Position numbers and translations under genes: made by a program
Notes under the pieces: generated by a model
The model's input: only the letters and a program-made list of their open reading frames with translations
What the model was told of the DNA's origin: nothing
The model's database searches: none
Shown here: piece by piece, positions 5,504-11,288 of the stretch
Layout of the letters: each line of letters opens with the position of its first letter
How positions within the stretch are numbered: the stretch's first letter is position 1
Assembly: GCA_964521815.1 (NCBI GenBank)
Contig: CAZFSN010000097.1
Span: 1-11,703 of the forward strand
Source: JAAEQD01 sp964521815
Lineage (GTDB): Bacteria > Zixibacteria > MSB-5A5 > UBA10806 > 4484-95
Direction: 5' to 3'
DNA: 11,703 nucleotides

Positions 5504-5570
5504 TTGGTTGGTGTTCGTCCCCTTGAAACATAAGGCGGTTTGTTTGCAGGTGAGGATGTACGCCAACCAA
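5504..5570 (+). ncRNA. Candidate structured RNA stem upstream of a terminator
   Basis: TTGGTTGGTG (5504-5513) pairs with CGCCAACCAA (5561-5570) over 10 bp with one G-U wobble, enclosing 47 nt that contains a further CCTT/AAGG helix and TCC/GGA pairing. It ends six bases before a plus-strand intrinsic terminator. That layout (long closing stem, internal helices, terminator) is what a small RNA or riboswitch looks like, but no plus-strand gene follows and I recognise no known family. Confidence 0.35.
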
Positions 5571-5575
5571 ACTCT

Positions 5576-5621
5576 CAGGCGGTAACAGTTAGCCCCCCCT
5601 TGTTGCCGCCTGTTTTATTTT
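5576..5621 (+). terminator. Plus-strand intrinsic terminator
   Basis: CAGGCGGTAACA (5576-5587) pairs with TGTTGCCGCCTG (5601-5612), 12 bp with a single wobble, loop of 13 nt, then TTTTATTTT (5613-5621). The T-run points to plus-strand termination. It overlaps the last codons of the convergent putP gene, so on the minus strand the hairpin follows putP but lacks a T-run there. Confidence 0.65.
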
Positions 5622-7036
5622 CTGCTCATCAGGCTGACCAGCCAGACAACCAGAAGCGACAAACAAAAAGCCGGCACCAGTTCATAAAGCGCGCCGGAAA
5701 GTGCCGGGATATTTTTCCAGATGACAACGGTCACAAAGCCGACAATAGCCCCGGCGATAGCGCCGGTGGAGGTGGCCTTTTTCCAGAGCAAGCCCAATAT
5801 CAGAGGCGGCGCGAAAGCGGCCCCCAAACCGGCCCAGGCGTACAGCACAAACGAAAAGATCACCCGGTTGGCGGTCAGCGCCAGAAGCGTGGCCAGCAAT
5901 CCCAGGCCGACAACCGCGATTCGGTCGATATTAATCACGTGCCGGCTATCGAGGTCCTTGCCGGTCAGCCGGGCATAAAGATCGTGTGATATCGATGATG
6001 AGGCAACCAGAAGCTGGCTGTCGGCCGACGAGCAAATCGCTGCCAGCACCGCGGCCAACATCAGGCCCGCCAGCACACCGGGCAATAGCTGTATCGAAAT
6101 TATCGGCAACGCCTGCTCGGCATCGCCCAGAGTACCGAATACCGCCCGGGTAGCCAGACCAAGAAAGACCGCGCCGGTGAATACGAATACGCCCCAAGTC
6201 ATAGCTATGATCCGGCCGCGTTTGATCGACTGGATATCCTTGACCGCCATGTATCGAATCACCACATGGGGCTGACCGGGATAACCCAGGCCGATACCCA
6301 GCCAGCCGATAATCAGACCCAGAGCCGCGAAACCGAATTTTTTTGATGTTATATTAACGAGATCGGGATTAATAGCGGCCAGTTTGGTAAACATCTCCGA
6401 TGGCCCGCCCGCGTGATATATCACAATGATCGGCAGAAACACCAGCGCTATCCACATCAAGGAACCCTGTACGAAATCGGTCCAGGCAACCGCCCGGAAA
6501 CCGCCGCTGACCGTATAAACTATCACAATCCCCGCGCCGATTAGTACACCCAGCGAATATTTCAGATGGAATACCGCCTCGAAAGCCTTGCCGGCGGCAT
6601 TGAACTGGGCCGCGACATAGGCGGTCATCATGAAAAATATGACAATGACCGATATCCAGCGGATAGCCATAGCTTTGTCTTTATAAATCGAGGCCAATAG
6701 ATCGGGGATCGTGTAAACCTCATGGGTTGAGGAATGTTTCTGGATTGGCCGAGCCATCACCCACCAATTGAACGCGTAGCCCATAAGGCATCCGGGCACT
6801 ACCCAGATAGCCGCCAGGCCCTCATTGAACGCCGTACCGACCAGGCCAAGCGTGACCCAGCCGGATTCGGAGGAGGCTGAGGCGGATAGGGCTGTTACCC
6901 AGGCGCCCAATCCTTTGCGGGCCAGCAAATAATCCGAGGTCGACCGGGAAGCGTATTTGGCCGAATATAAGCCGACGAAAACTATGCCGACAGTATAAAC
7001 TATAAAAGAAATCGTCAACGCCAATGGTGATTCCAT
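5615..7036 (-). CDS. putP: Sodium/solute symporter, PutP (proline) type
   Basis: Sodium-driven inner-membrane importer of the SSS family, 473 residues with about 12-13 hydrophobic helices. PutP-like signatures are LLARKGLGAWVTALSASAS (37-55), GYPGQPHVVIRYMA (251-264) and ICSSADSQLLVASSSISHDL (334-353), which align from memory with E. coli PutP. Proline is therefore the likely substrate, though other SSS members are close. Where E. coli PutP has the Na+-critical Asp55 (SAGASDMSGW), this protein reads SASASSESGW: Ser56 at that position with Glu57 beside it, so cation or substrate use may differ. The start has GGAGG six bases upstream. It is a single gene with its own promoter, converging on a plus-strand terminator at its 3' end. 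Confidence 0.87.
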   Translation of the reverse strand: MESPLALTISFIVYTVGIVFVGLYSAKYASRSTSDYLLARKGLGAWVTALSASASSESGWVTLGLVGTAFNEGLAAIWVVPGCLMGYAFNWWVMARPIQKHSSTHEVYTIPDLLASIYKDKAMAIRWISVIVIFFMMTAYVAAQFNAAGKAFEAVFHLKYSLGVLIGAGIVIVYTVSGGFRAVAWTDFVQGSLMWIALVFLPIIVIYHAGGPSEMFTKLAAINPDLVNITSKKFGFAALGLIIGWLGIGLGYPGQPHVVIRYMAVKDIQSIKRGRIIAMTWGVFVFTGAVFLGLATRAVFGTLGDAEQALPIISIQLLPGVLAGLMLAAVLAAICSSADSQLLVASSSISHDLYARLTGKDLDSRHVINIDRIAVVGLGLLATLLALTANRVIFSFVLYAWAGLGAAFAPPLILGLLWKKATSTGAIAGAIVGFVTVVIWKNIPALSGALYELVPAFCLSLLVVWLVSLMSRK

Positions 7037-7075
7037 TTAAGTCCTCCAAAAAAATTCGCGTTTCTAGTCATAGGC

Positions 7076-7121
7076 TAAAAACAGCGTTTCTTGAAATAAA
7101 ATATTACCAATACTGTTTTTA
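7076..7121 (-). promoter_or_regulatory. Inverted repeat in putP leader
   Basis: TAAAAACAG (7076-7084) and CTGTTTTTA (7113-7121) are perfect 9-bp inverted repeats separated by 28 nt. They lie in the 5' untranslated leader just downstream of the promoter and could form an mRNA hairpin or a split operator. Function unknown. Confidence 0.35.
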
Positions 7122-7149
7122 TCATATCACGTCATCATAGGTTTGACAA
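7121..7149 (-). promoter_or_regulatory. putP promoter
   Basis: On the minus strand: TTGTCA (7144-7149), 17-nt spacer, TATGAT (7121-7126), each 5 of 6 to consensus. It gives a leader of roughly 75-80 nt before the putP start. Confidence 0.6.
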
Positions 7150-7203
7150 CACTTTTATAATAAAAAAGGTTATTAGTAATGCTTATGGTTAGAGGGCTAT
7201 ATT

Positions 7204-7230
7204 AAAAAACCGGAGTCAACTGACTCCGGC
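7204..7230 (-). terminator. Intrinsic terminator of the ferredoxin gene
   Basis: CCGGAGTC (7210-7217) and GACTCCGG (7222-7229) form an 8-bp stem with a 4-nt loop; read on the minus strand it is followed by six T (7209-7204). It lies 37 bases beyond the ferredoxin stop codon and insulates putP downstream. Confidence 0.9.
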
Positions 7231-7266
7231 TTAAAACAGATTTTTTATTTACTGGAATTTAAGCAA

Positions 7267-7455
7267 CTATTCGATAATTGTAATGCAGCCTTCCGGACAG
7301 CTATCAGCGGCATCGCGACAGGCTTCTTCGGCGTCCTCCGGAACTTCATCTATAATAACCTTGGCTTTATCGCCATCCATTTCAAAAACTTCCGGACAAA
7401 GATCGGCGCAAATACCATCGCCACTGCAGAGTTCTTGATCGATTTCGGCTTTCAT
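7267..7455 (-). CDS. Single-cluster [4Fe-4S] ferredoxin with CxxDxxC site
   Basis: A 62-residue soluble electron carrier. The first motif is C10-SG-D13-GI-C16-ADL-C20-P and the last ligand is C53 in SCPEG. Position 13, normally Cys, is Asp, as in the well-studied Pyrococcus furiosus ferredoxin (CIGDAIC), where Asp ligates the fourth iron and the cluster converts readily between [3Fe-4S] and [4Fe-4S]. C20 and C46 could form the disulfide known in that family, although C46 is one residue out of register in my alignment, and C57 is an extra cysteine. The protein is very acidic. Its gene has AGGAGG seven bases before the ATG, its own promoter and its own terminator, so it is monocistronic and its redox partner cannot be told from context. 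Confidence 0.93.
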   Translation of the reverse strand: MKAEIDQELCSGDGICADLCPEVFEMDGDKAKVIIDEVPEDAEEACRDAADSCPEGCITIIE

Positions 7456-7485
7456 TACTTTTCCTCCTGCTTGGATTTAATTGTC

Positions 7486-7509
7486 ATGCCTATCTATAAT
7501 GCCAGGCAT
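7486..7509 (-). promoter_or_regulatory. Dyad in ferredoxin leader
   Basis: ATGCCT (7486-7491) and AGGCAT (7504-7509) with a 12-nt spacer lie between the promoter and the start codon. It could be an operator or a leader hairpin; no regulator can be named. Confidence 0.25.
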
Positions 7510-7531
7510 ATTTTTCTCTTAATTGCTGGCG

Positions 7532-7560
7532 AATATAGGCTCTCCCTCCATATCTGTCAA
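7532..7560 (-). promoter_or_regulatory. Ferredoxin promoter
   Basis: On the minus strand: perfect TTGACA (7555-7560), 17-nt spacer, TATATT (7532-7537). This is the best sigma-70-type promoter in the window, implying strong constitutive expression with a leader of about 70 nt. Confidence 0.7.
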
Positions 7561-7762
7561 GCATTTCGATTGTTAAAATTAAAATAAATAAGTAAGCATA
7601 ATCGCCTTCTAACTCCTTAAATAATTTGCCTTTTTAAACCGGCTTAATTTCAGAAACGACCGGACAAAATCAAAACCCGCATGATAGAAATAATGCAAAA
7701 TGATAATTTCGATTTTGAAGAAAATGCTTACTGGCTTTAAAAAATTATCTGGAGAAAAAATT

Positions 7763-8509
7763 TTACTTATAGTACTCGCCGGTCTCATAAAGCTCCTCAT
7801 CCCGGCTTTTTTTCCATTGTATTAGCACTAATTCCGCCATTATGATGTTGGCTATCATGATCGCGTAAGCGATGATATTCCCCGCAAAGGCGATATTCGC
7901 GTACGAAATCAGGTATTTGGAAATCAGACTTATAGCAAGCGATACCAGGGCCAGCAGGATAATAACAAATGATCTTTTGATATGCGGTTTTTCCAGATAA
8001 TAATCTATAATAATTTTCCAGTATTGCCATCGCCCATCCGAGGCTTGCACTTTGTTATTAACGATCAGGGAGGGCTTAAATAGCCTAGCTTTTAATATTT
8101 GGAAGCCGATAATTTCGGCGGTTTTATAAATAATAAGGACTATCGCGAACCAGATTAAATTATCAGAGATATAGCATAACAGGCTCAATGAAAAAGCCAT
8201 CAAAATAACCAGAGGCACCAGCACGGCCAATGGCACTTTGGGGATAAATTCATGGAAGAAATTTTTATAAACCAATATTTCTTTTTGGACGGCGGCCAGC
8301 CAATGTAAAGCTAAAAACACCACCGCGAGCATTAATAAAATCGAAAGAACTAAAATCGCGTTCAACTGCGTCGGGTTTTGCCTGAGCATCAACGGAATTT
8401 TGTTCAAAATATATCCGACTATTCCCAGAGATAGAATGATAAACAGCCCGAAAATATAAATCCGGTTAAGCAGTTTCCATTTTTTCGAAAATAGATTTAT
8501 TCTTCCCAT
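7763..8509 (-). CDS. Six-helix membrane protein of unknown function
   Basis: A 248-residue integral membrane protein from the ATG at 8509; a TTG two codons upstream (8515) is an alternative start, and neither has a strong ribosome-binding site (GCGGA only). Hydrophobic helices are visible at about 16-37, 50-71, 92-114, 118-137, 180-201 and 207-230. A basic loop (KARLFKPS, 140-147) and a charged 40-residue stretch separate helices 4 and 5, and the C-terminus is cytoplasmic-looking and acidic (KSRDEELYETGEYYK). There are no recognisable catalytic or transport motifs. The gap to the ferredoxin gene (about 300 bases, with its own promoter) makes cotranscription unlikely. The two GGCCAAATAT repeats upstream may be operators. 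Confidence 0.75.
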   Translation of the reverse strand: MGRINLFSKKWKLLNRIYIFGLFIILSLGIVGYILNKIPLMLRQNPTQLNAILVLSILLMLAVVFLALHWLAAVQKEILVYKNFFHEFIPKVPLAVLVPLVILMAFSLSLLCYISDNLIWFAIVLIIYKTAEIIGFQILKARLFKPSLIVNNKVQASDGRWQYWKIIIDYYLEKPHIKRSFVIILLALVSLAISLISKYLISYANIAFAGNIIAYAIMIANIIMAELVLIQWKKSRDEELYETGEYYK

Positions 8510-8554
8510 AGCCAATCCGCTAATCGCCTATTTTGGCATCATCTATTACAAAAC

Positions 8555-8592
8555 GGCCAAATATCAGATAATATAACATTTGGCCAAATATT
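8555..8592 (-). promoter_or_regulatory. Paired GGCCAAATAT sites upstream of the membrane protein
   Basis: GGCCAAATAT occurs at 8555-8564 and 8582-8591, start to start 27 bp. The second lies within a perfect 12-bp palindrome, ATTTGGCCAAAT (8578-8589). Spacing and position suggest a regulator-binding region for the minus-strand gene; no clear -10/-35 pair could be fixed. Confidence 0.35.
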
Positions 8593-8702
8593 ACATATAA
8601 TTTATAAAAGGCGATTTGGCAATAGAATTGTATCTTCACGCAAAAACGGTTCCTGATGATAAATGCCCTTAATGTTTATATATTATCTGTTATTACAATC
8701 CG

Positions 8703-8749
8703 GATTATGGCTTCGGGATGTCGCATGGCTTCCATCCCGAAGCATAATC
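8703..8749. repeat. Second REP-like family, copy A
   Basis: GATTATG and CTTCGGGATG (8703-8720, with one bulged G) pair with CATCCCGAAGCATAATC (8733-8749): a 17-bp stem with one bulge and a 12-nt loop. The loop and inner stem, read on the minus strand (GGATGGAAG to CGACATCC), match copy B on the plus strand. Confidence 0.8.
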
Positions 8750-8795
8750 TTATGTGTTTATAGGGGAATTGGCATTTTCTTCTTGACCAACCACA

Positions 8796-8830
8796 TTCTT
8801 CAGGATGGAAGTTTACGACATCCTGAAGAA
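8796..8830. repeat. Second REP-like family, copy B
   Basis: TTCTTCAGGATG (8796-8807) pairs perfectly with CATCCTGAAGAA (8819-8830), 12 bp around an 11-nt loop. It is homologous to the reverse complement of copy A, with compensated G/A and C/T changes in the stem, so the two copies form an inverted pair 46 bp apart. Confidence 0.8.
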
Positions 8831-8878
8831 CGTTTCGGTAAAATTATTAGACCCCGGACAGTAGTGATTATCCGTCCT

Positions 8879-8920
8879 AAAAAACGGCTTGCCAATCAAT
8901 CGAATTTCAAGCAAGCCGTT
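8879..8920 (-). terminator. Intrinsic terminator of the NYN gene
   Basis: AACGGCTTGC (8883-8892) and GCAAGCCGTT (8911-8920) form a 10-bp stem with an 18-nt loop. On the minus strand the stem runs into six T (8884-8879). It lies about 30 bases past the NYN stop codon. Confidence 0.85.
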
Positions 8921-8948
8921 ATAGAATACAGTTTTTGATTACTTTTGT

Positions 8949-9542
8949 CTAAACTTGCTGGATTCCTTCCAGAAAACGCTGATCGATTAAGATATATTTA
9001 TCGGCGGCCTGGCGAAGCAGAAATGAACCGCCCAGATTGGCCACTTCAACATGCTTGCCGAGTTCTTTGATTTTCTCGACCACGACCATAAAATCCTCAT
9101 CGCCGGAGACCAGGATAGCGGTATCATAAGTATCTTTGAAAGCGAAAGTCAGCATATCAATTACGATATGAGTATCGACCCCTTTTTCGACATATGTCGG
9201 CGTGGACACGAAAGTGCCATCAGGTAAAACATGCCGAACGTTGCGTCTTTCCAGGCGGCCGAAACGTTTGGTTAAATAAGGTACGGAATCCAGCGAATCA
9301 AAAAACGATTGCTGCAGTCGATGTTTGTCATCATCATCTTCCCTGTTCAATGGCGCATTATAGTAATATGTGCGGATTAGATGTCTATCGCCAGCTAACC
9401 TTCTGGAAAACTTTTCGAATTCCACATTCGTTTTGCCGATTACATGTTTCAAGCTATGATAAAGATTATTACCATCGATAAAAATCATTACCCGCTCATT
9501 TATTATACGGCCCATACCATTTTGATAACGATAATCGTTCAT
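8949..9542 (-). CDS. NYN domain (LabA/DUF88-type) ribonuclease-like protein
   Basis: A 197-residue PIN-like protein of the NYN/LabA family, whose members are predicted or shown to be metal-dependent RNases. Signatures are VMIFIDGNNLYHSL (18-31) with the acidic D23 and the N25-N26 pair, KGVDTHIVIDML (120-131) with D123 and D129, and LVSGDEDFMVVVEKIKELG (144-162) with D148 and D150, followed by a beta-strand VEVA typical of the Rossmann-like core. The acidic cluster is complete, so it is probably catalytic. The ATG has AAGGAG ten bases upstream; an internal in-frame Met10 is possible but less well placed. It is monocistronic with its own terminator. The RNA target cannot be deduced. Confidence 0.9.
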   Translation of the reverse strand: MNDYRYQNGMGRIINERVMIFIDGNNLYHSLKHVIGKTNVEFEKFSRRLAGDRHLIRTYYYNAPLNREDDDDKHRLQQSFFDSLDSVPYLTKRFGRLERRNVRHVLPDGTFVSTPTYVEKGVDTHIVIDMLTFAFKDTYDTAILVSGDEDFMVVVEKIKELGKHVEVANLGGSFLLRQAADKYILIDQRFLEGIQQV

Positions 9543-10268
9543 GCGATGAAATCTCCTTAAATAAAAACATATTCCTGAAATAATATTTGTTTCTAATTCC
9601 GGTTAATATCACATAGCAAATTACATCTTTAAACCGGTGTTCTGATAATTATTCTTCCTCCGACCTCCTTTCAAACCTTCTTAGATTTAACCTCCGATTC
9701 GCGTCCAAATTTCCCAAAATACTTATAACCAGCCCTCAAAATAGTTATATGCTTTCTAAATTTAAGAGTTCACACCAAGAAAATTCGCCAATTCAATAAT
9801 TCGCATAATTATTCTTCAATAATCCTCGTAACTAAAGACAATATGCCTTCAGGCGAGGCCCAATATTACTTCAATTTAACGTTTTAAGTGCATTAAATCA
9901 AGATATTTATGTTGATACCTAATTTCATTGATTATTTCTACTATATTTCCCATTCCGGCAACTCACGGCTTTCTGCCTGCGACTTGACAAAATATCTATA
10001 TGAATAGTCGATAGGACAGACGTCTGTAATATTCGGTCTTTTTATCACGGCAAGGCGATACAATTTTGTGCAAGATGTTTCATGTAATTAACATTATTAG
10101 CCATTATTACACGCGTTTCCGGCCAATTATCTCGCCTGGAACGCCTTGAAACAGCCATGTAGCAGTGCTTAATTTATAGCATATCAACAAGTTATGATTT
10201 TCATGATGGCTGCCTTCAACACTGGCCCTGTTTTTGATAATTATATAGTCAAAAGAAAAGGAGAGAAC
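9543..10268. other. Long gene-less stretch
   Basis: About 725 bases of AT-rich sequence with no frame of useful length. Visible signals are a perfect TTGACA (9984-9989) on the plus strand without a good -10 at 17 nt, a perfect 12-bp palindrome ACAGACGTCTGT (10016-10027), and a GAAAGGAGGT-like Shine-Dalgarno string on the minus strand near 9659-9670 with no usable start codon. It could hide a small RNA or a decayed gene; I cannot show either. Confidence 0.5.
10016..10027. promoter_or_regulatory. Perfect 12-bp palindrome, candidate operator
   Basis: ACAGACGTCTGT is fully self-complementary, has no loop, and lies 26 bp after a perfect TTGACA box. Such short, uninterrupted dyads are typical of dimeric repressor sites. 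The nearest downstream gene starts 240 bases further on. Confidence 0.3.
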
Positions 10269-10424
10269 ATGAAAAACAGATTTATCGATTTGTTAATAGA
10301 GAAACACAGAAAAGCCGAAGAGATCGCCTTAAATGAATCCTGGTCATTGAATAACGATAAGGACGATCCAACCAAATATAATCCCTGGGAAGATAATCCA
10401 TTGAAGGATGATAATAAAAATTAA
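10269..10424 (+). CDS. Small acidic hypothetical protein
   Basis: 51 residues from the ATG at 10269, chosen because AAGGAGA stands just upstream; a longer in-frame start at 10194 has no such site. The N-terminal half (MKNRFIDLLIEKHRKAEE) looks like an amphipathic helix. The C-terminal half is low-complexity and rich in D, N, K and P with two similar units (KYNPWEDNPLKDDN), probably disordered. No known family comes to mind. A strong terminator 31 bases after its stop and the good ribosome-binding site support a real gene; the long untranslated or gene-less region upstream remains unexplained. Confidence 0.6.
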   Translation: MKNRFIDLLIEKHRKAEEIALNESWSLNNDKDDPTKYNPWEDNPLKDDNKN

Positions 10425-10455
10425 GTGCATTGGATATACCCGCAGGCTCGCCCGG

Positions 10456-10480
10456 CCCCCGTTTCGAACGGGGGTTTTTT
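10456..10480 (+). terminator. Intrinsic terminator
   Basis: CCCCCGTT (10456-10463) and AACGGGGG (10467-10474) form a perfect 8-bp stem with a TCG loop, followed by six T (10475-10480). It separates the 51-residue gene from the Smr gene, whose -35 box begins one base after the terminator. Confidence 0.92.
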
Positions 10481-10481
10481 A

Positions 10482-10516
10482 TTGGCAAAATCTATATTTA
10501 GACATAATATATATCT
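10482..10516 (+). promoter_or_regulatory. Leaderless promoter of the Smr gene
   Basis: TTGGCA (10482-10487, 5 of 6), 17-nt spacer, TAATAT (10505-10510), then exactly 6 nt to the ATG at 10517. There is no Shine-Dalgarno sequence. Transcription is therefore expected to start at or within one or two bases of the start codon. Confidence 0.6.
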
Positions 10517-10822
10517 ATGCGCGAAAACGATGACGAACCTGTCGAGGTGCCCATTGACGGCACCCTCGACTTACATACTTTTTTACCCAAAGAGATAAAG
10601 CGGCTTGTCCCGGATTATATAGAAGCCTGCCTAGAAAAAGAGATTTATCAAATTCGAATTATTCATGGCAAAGGCACGGGAGTCTTGCGGCAAATAGTCC
10701 ATAGTACTTTGGAAAGGCATCCGGCCGTGATAAGTTACTGTCACGAAAGCGGCAGCGGCGGCGGCTGGGGAGCGACTGTGGTTAACTTAAAAAAAGGCTC
10801 CCTGGATAAAGGGGCTTGTTGA
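10517..10822 (+). CDS. Smr domain protein
   Basis: A stand-alone Smr (small MutS-related) domain, 101 residues. The family is named for the C-terminal nuclease domain of MutS2, and members cut or bind nucleic acids. The characteristic motifs are present: TLDLH (16-20), RIIHGKGTGVLR (47-58) and GGGWGATVV (81-89). Length and motif order match single-domain Smr proteins. The first ten residues are acidic. The stop codon TGA (10820-10822) lies inside the GTTGAAAAA left end of the adjacent repeat element, so the last few residues (about GAC) are repeat-derived. The start is fixed by the -10 box 6 nt upstream. DNA repair or RNA processing is possible; context does not decide. Confidence 0.9.
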   Translation: MRENDDEPVEVPIDGTLDLHTFLPKEIKRLVPDYIEACLEKEIYQIRIIHGKGTGVLRQIVHSTLERHPAVISYCHESGSGGGWGATVVNLKKGSLDKGAC

Positions 10823-10977
10823 AAAATCTTAAAACTTGTTACTGCAAGGACCCATAAGGGGACGAAGCCGTCAAGGTACGTCCGTGCAATCTGGAAGTCG
10901 TTGCGCTGTATACATCCAGATTGCTTCACCCCCGTTAAACGGGGGATTCGCAATGACATACACGGGGCTTTTTCAAC
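10818..10977. repeat. Dispersed palindromic repeat, copy 2, with terminal inverted repeats
   Basis: A 72-nt core at 10886-10957 corresponds to the core at 2392-2463 (same ends, same length; differences concentrate in loops). It contains a CCCCCGT/ACGGGGG hairpin near 10928-10945 and the CAATCTG/CAGATTG pair. Here the element is bounded by 9-bp inverted repeats, GTTGAAAAA (10818-10826) and TTTTTCAAC (10969-10977). The left part differs from copy 1 (CCCATAAGGGG hairpin plus an apparent insertion). Confidence 0.75.
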
Positions 10978-11091
10978 ATACCCATAAGTGAACGATTTAA
11001 ACAAAGAACGCTTCCTCCTTAATTAAAAGTTATGTTAGATCGCCGTTTAAAAGCCGTGATCTTACGGAATAGATAATTCTTAAAATAATAC

Positions 11092-11121
11092 TTGCCTCGA
11101 AACCGTTGCCGCCTATATATT
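11092..11121 (+). promoter_or_regulatory. Promoter of the TPP-riboswitch transcript
   Basis: TTGCCT (11092-11097) with TATATA (11114-11119, 16-nt spacer) or TATATT (11116-11121, 18-nt spacer). Transcription would begin near 11127, a few bases before the riboswitch. Confidence 0.45.
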
Positions 11122-11138
11122 ATTATCAAGAAATAAGT

Positions 11139-11222
11139 AATCGGGGTGGTTGTCGATACAGGTCGGCAATCTGAGATAATACCCTTTGAACCTGATCTGG
11201 TTAATGCCAGCGTAGGGAACAA
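11139..11222 (+). ncRNA. TPP riboswitch (THI element)
   Basis: The conserved blocks occur in order: GGGGTG (11143-11148), CTGAGA (11171-11176), ACCC (11181-11184), GAACCTGATCTGG (11188-11200) and TAATGCCAGCGTAGGGAA (11202-11219). This is the thiamine pyrophosphate-binding aptamer. It is followed by an intrinsic terminator, so TPP binding should cause premature termination and turn off the receptor gene behind it. Confidence 0.97.
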
Positions 11223-11228
11223 ATCGCG

Positions 11229-11254
11229 AACCTCCGCTGTGCCGGAGGTTTTTT
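11229..11254 (+). terminator. Riboswitch expression-platform terminator
   Basis: AACCTCCG (11229-11236) and CGGAGGTT (11243-11250) form an 8-bp stem with a 6-nt loop, then TTTT (the stem's last two T and 11251-11254 make six in a row). It directly follows the TPP aptamer and precedes the receptor start by 35 bases. Confidence 0.9.
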
Positions 11255-11288
11255 CGTTTCCCCGCCGGCTCCAAGAAAGGAGCTATTA

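Noticed and set aside
5310..5570. Minus-strand open frame of 86 codons with a hydrophobic end
   Set aside because: It begins inside the structured element, lacks a Shine-Dalgarno site, and I recognise no family; open frame by chance is likelier.
5560..5590. Glycine-riboswitch-like ACTCTCAGGC string
   Set aside because: The matching GAGAG strand and the other conserved blocks upstream are absent.
7609..7800. Minus-strand frame of 63 codons overlapping the membrane protein end
   Set aside because: No start signal, overlaps a better gene, and no recognisable content.
8663..8938. Plus-strand open frame of 91 codons
   Set aside because: It runs through two palindromic repeats and the NYN terminator, has no ribosome-binding site and resembles no protein.
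9655..9675. Anti-Shine-Dalgarno-like CCTCCTTTC string, possible 16S rRNA end
   Set aside because: Only about ten bases match and no rRNA sequence lies beside it.
10194..10268. Longer start for the 51-residue protein
   Set aside because: The ATG at 10269 has AAGGAGA before it, while 10194 has none.
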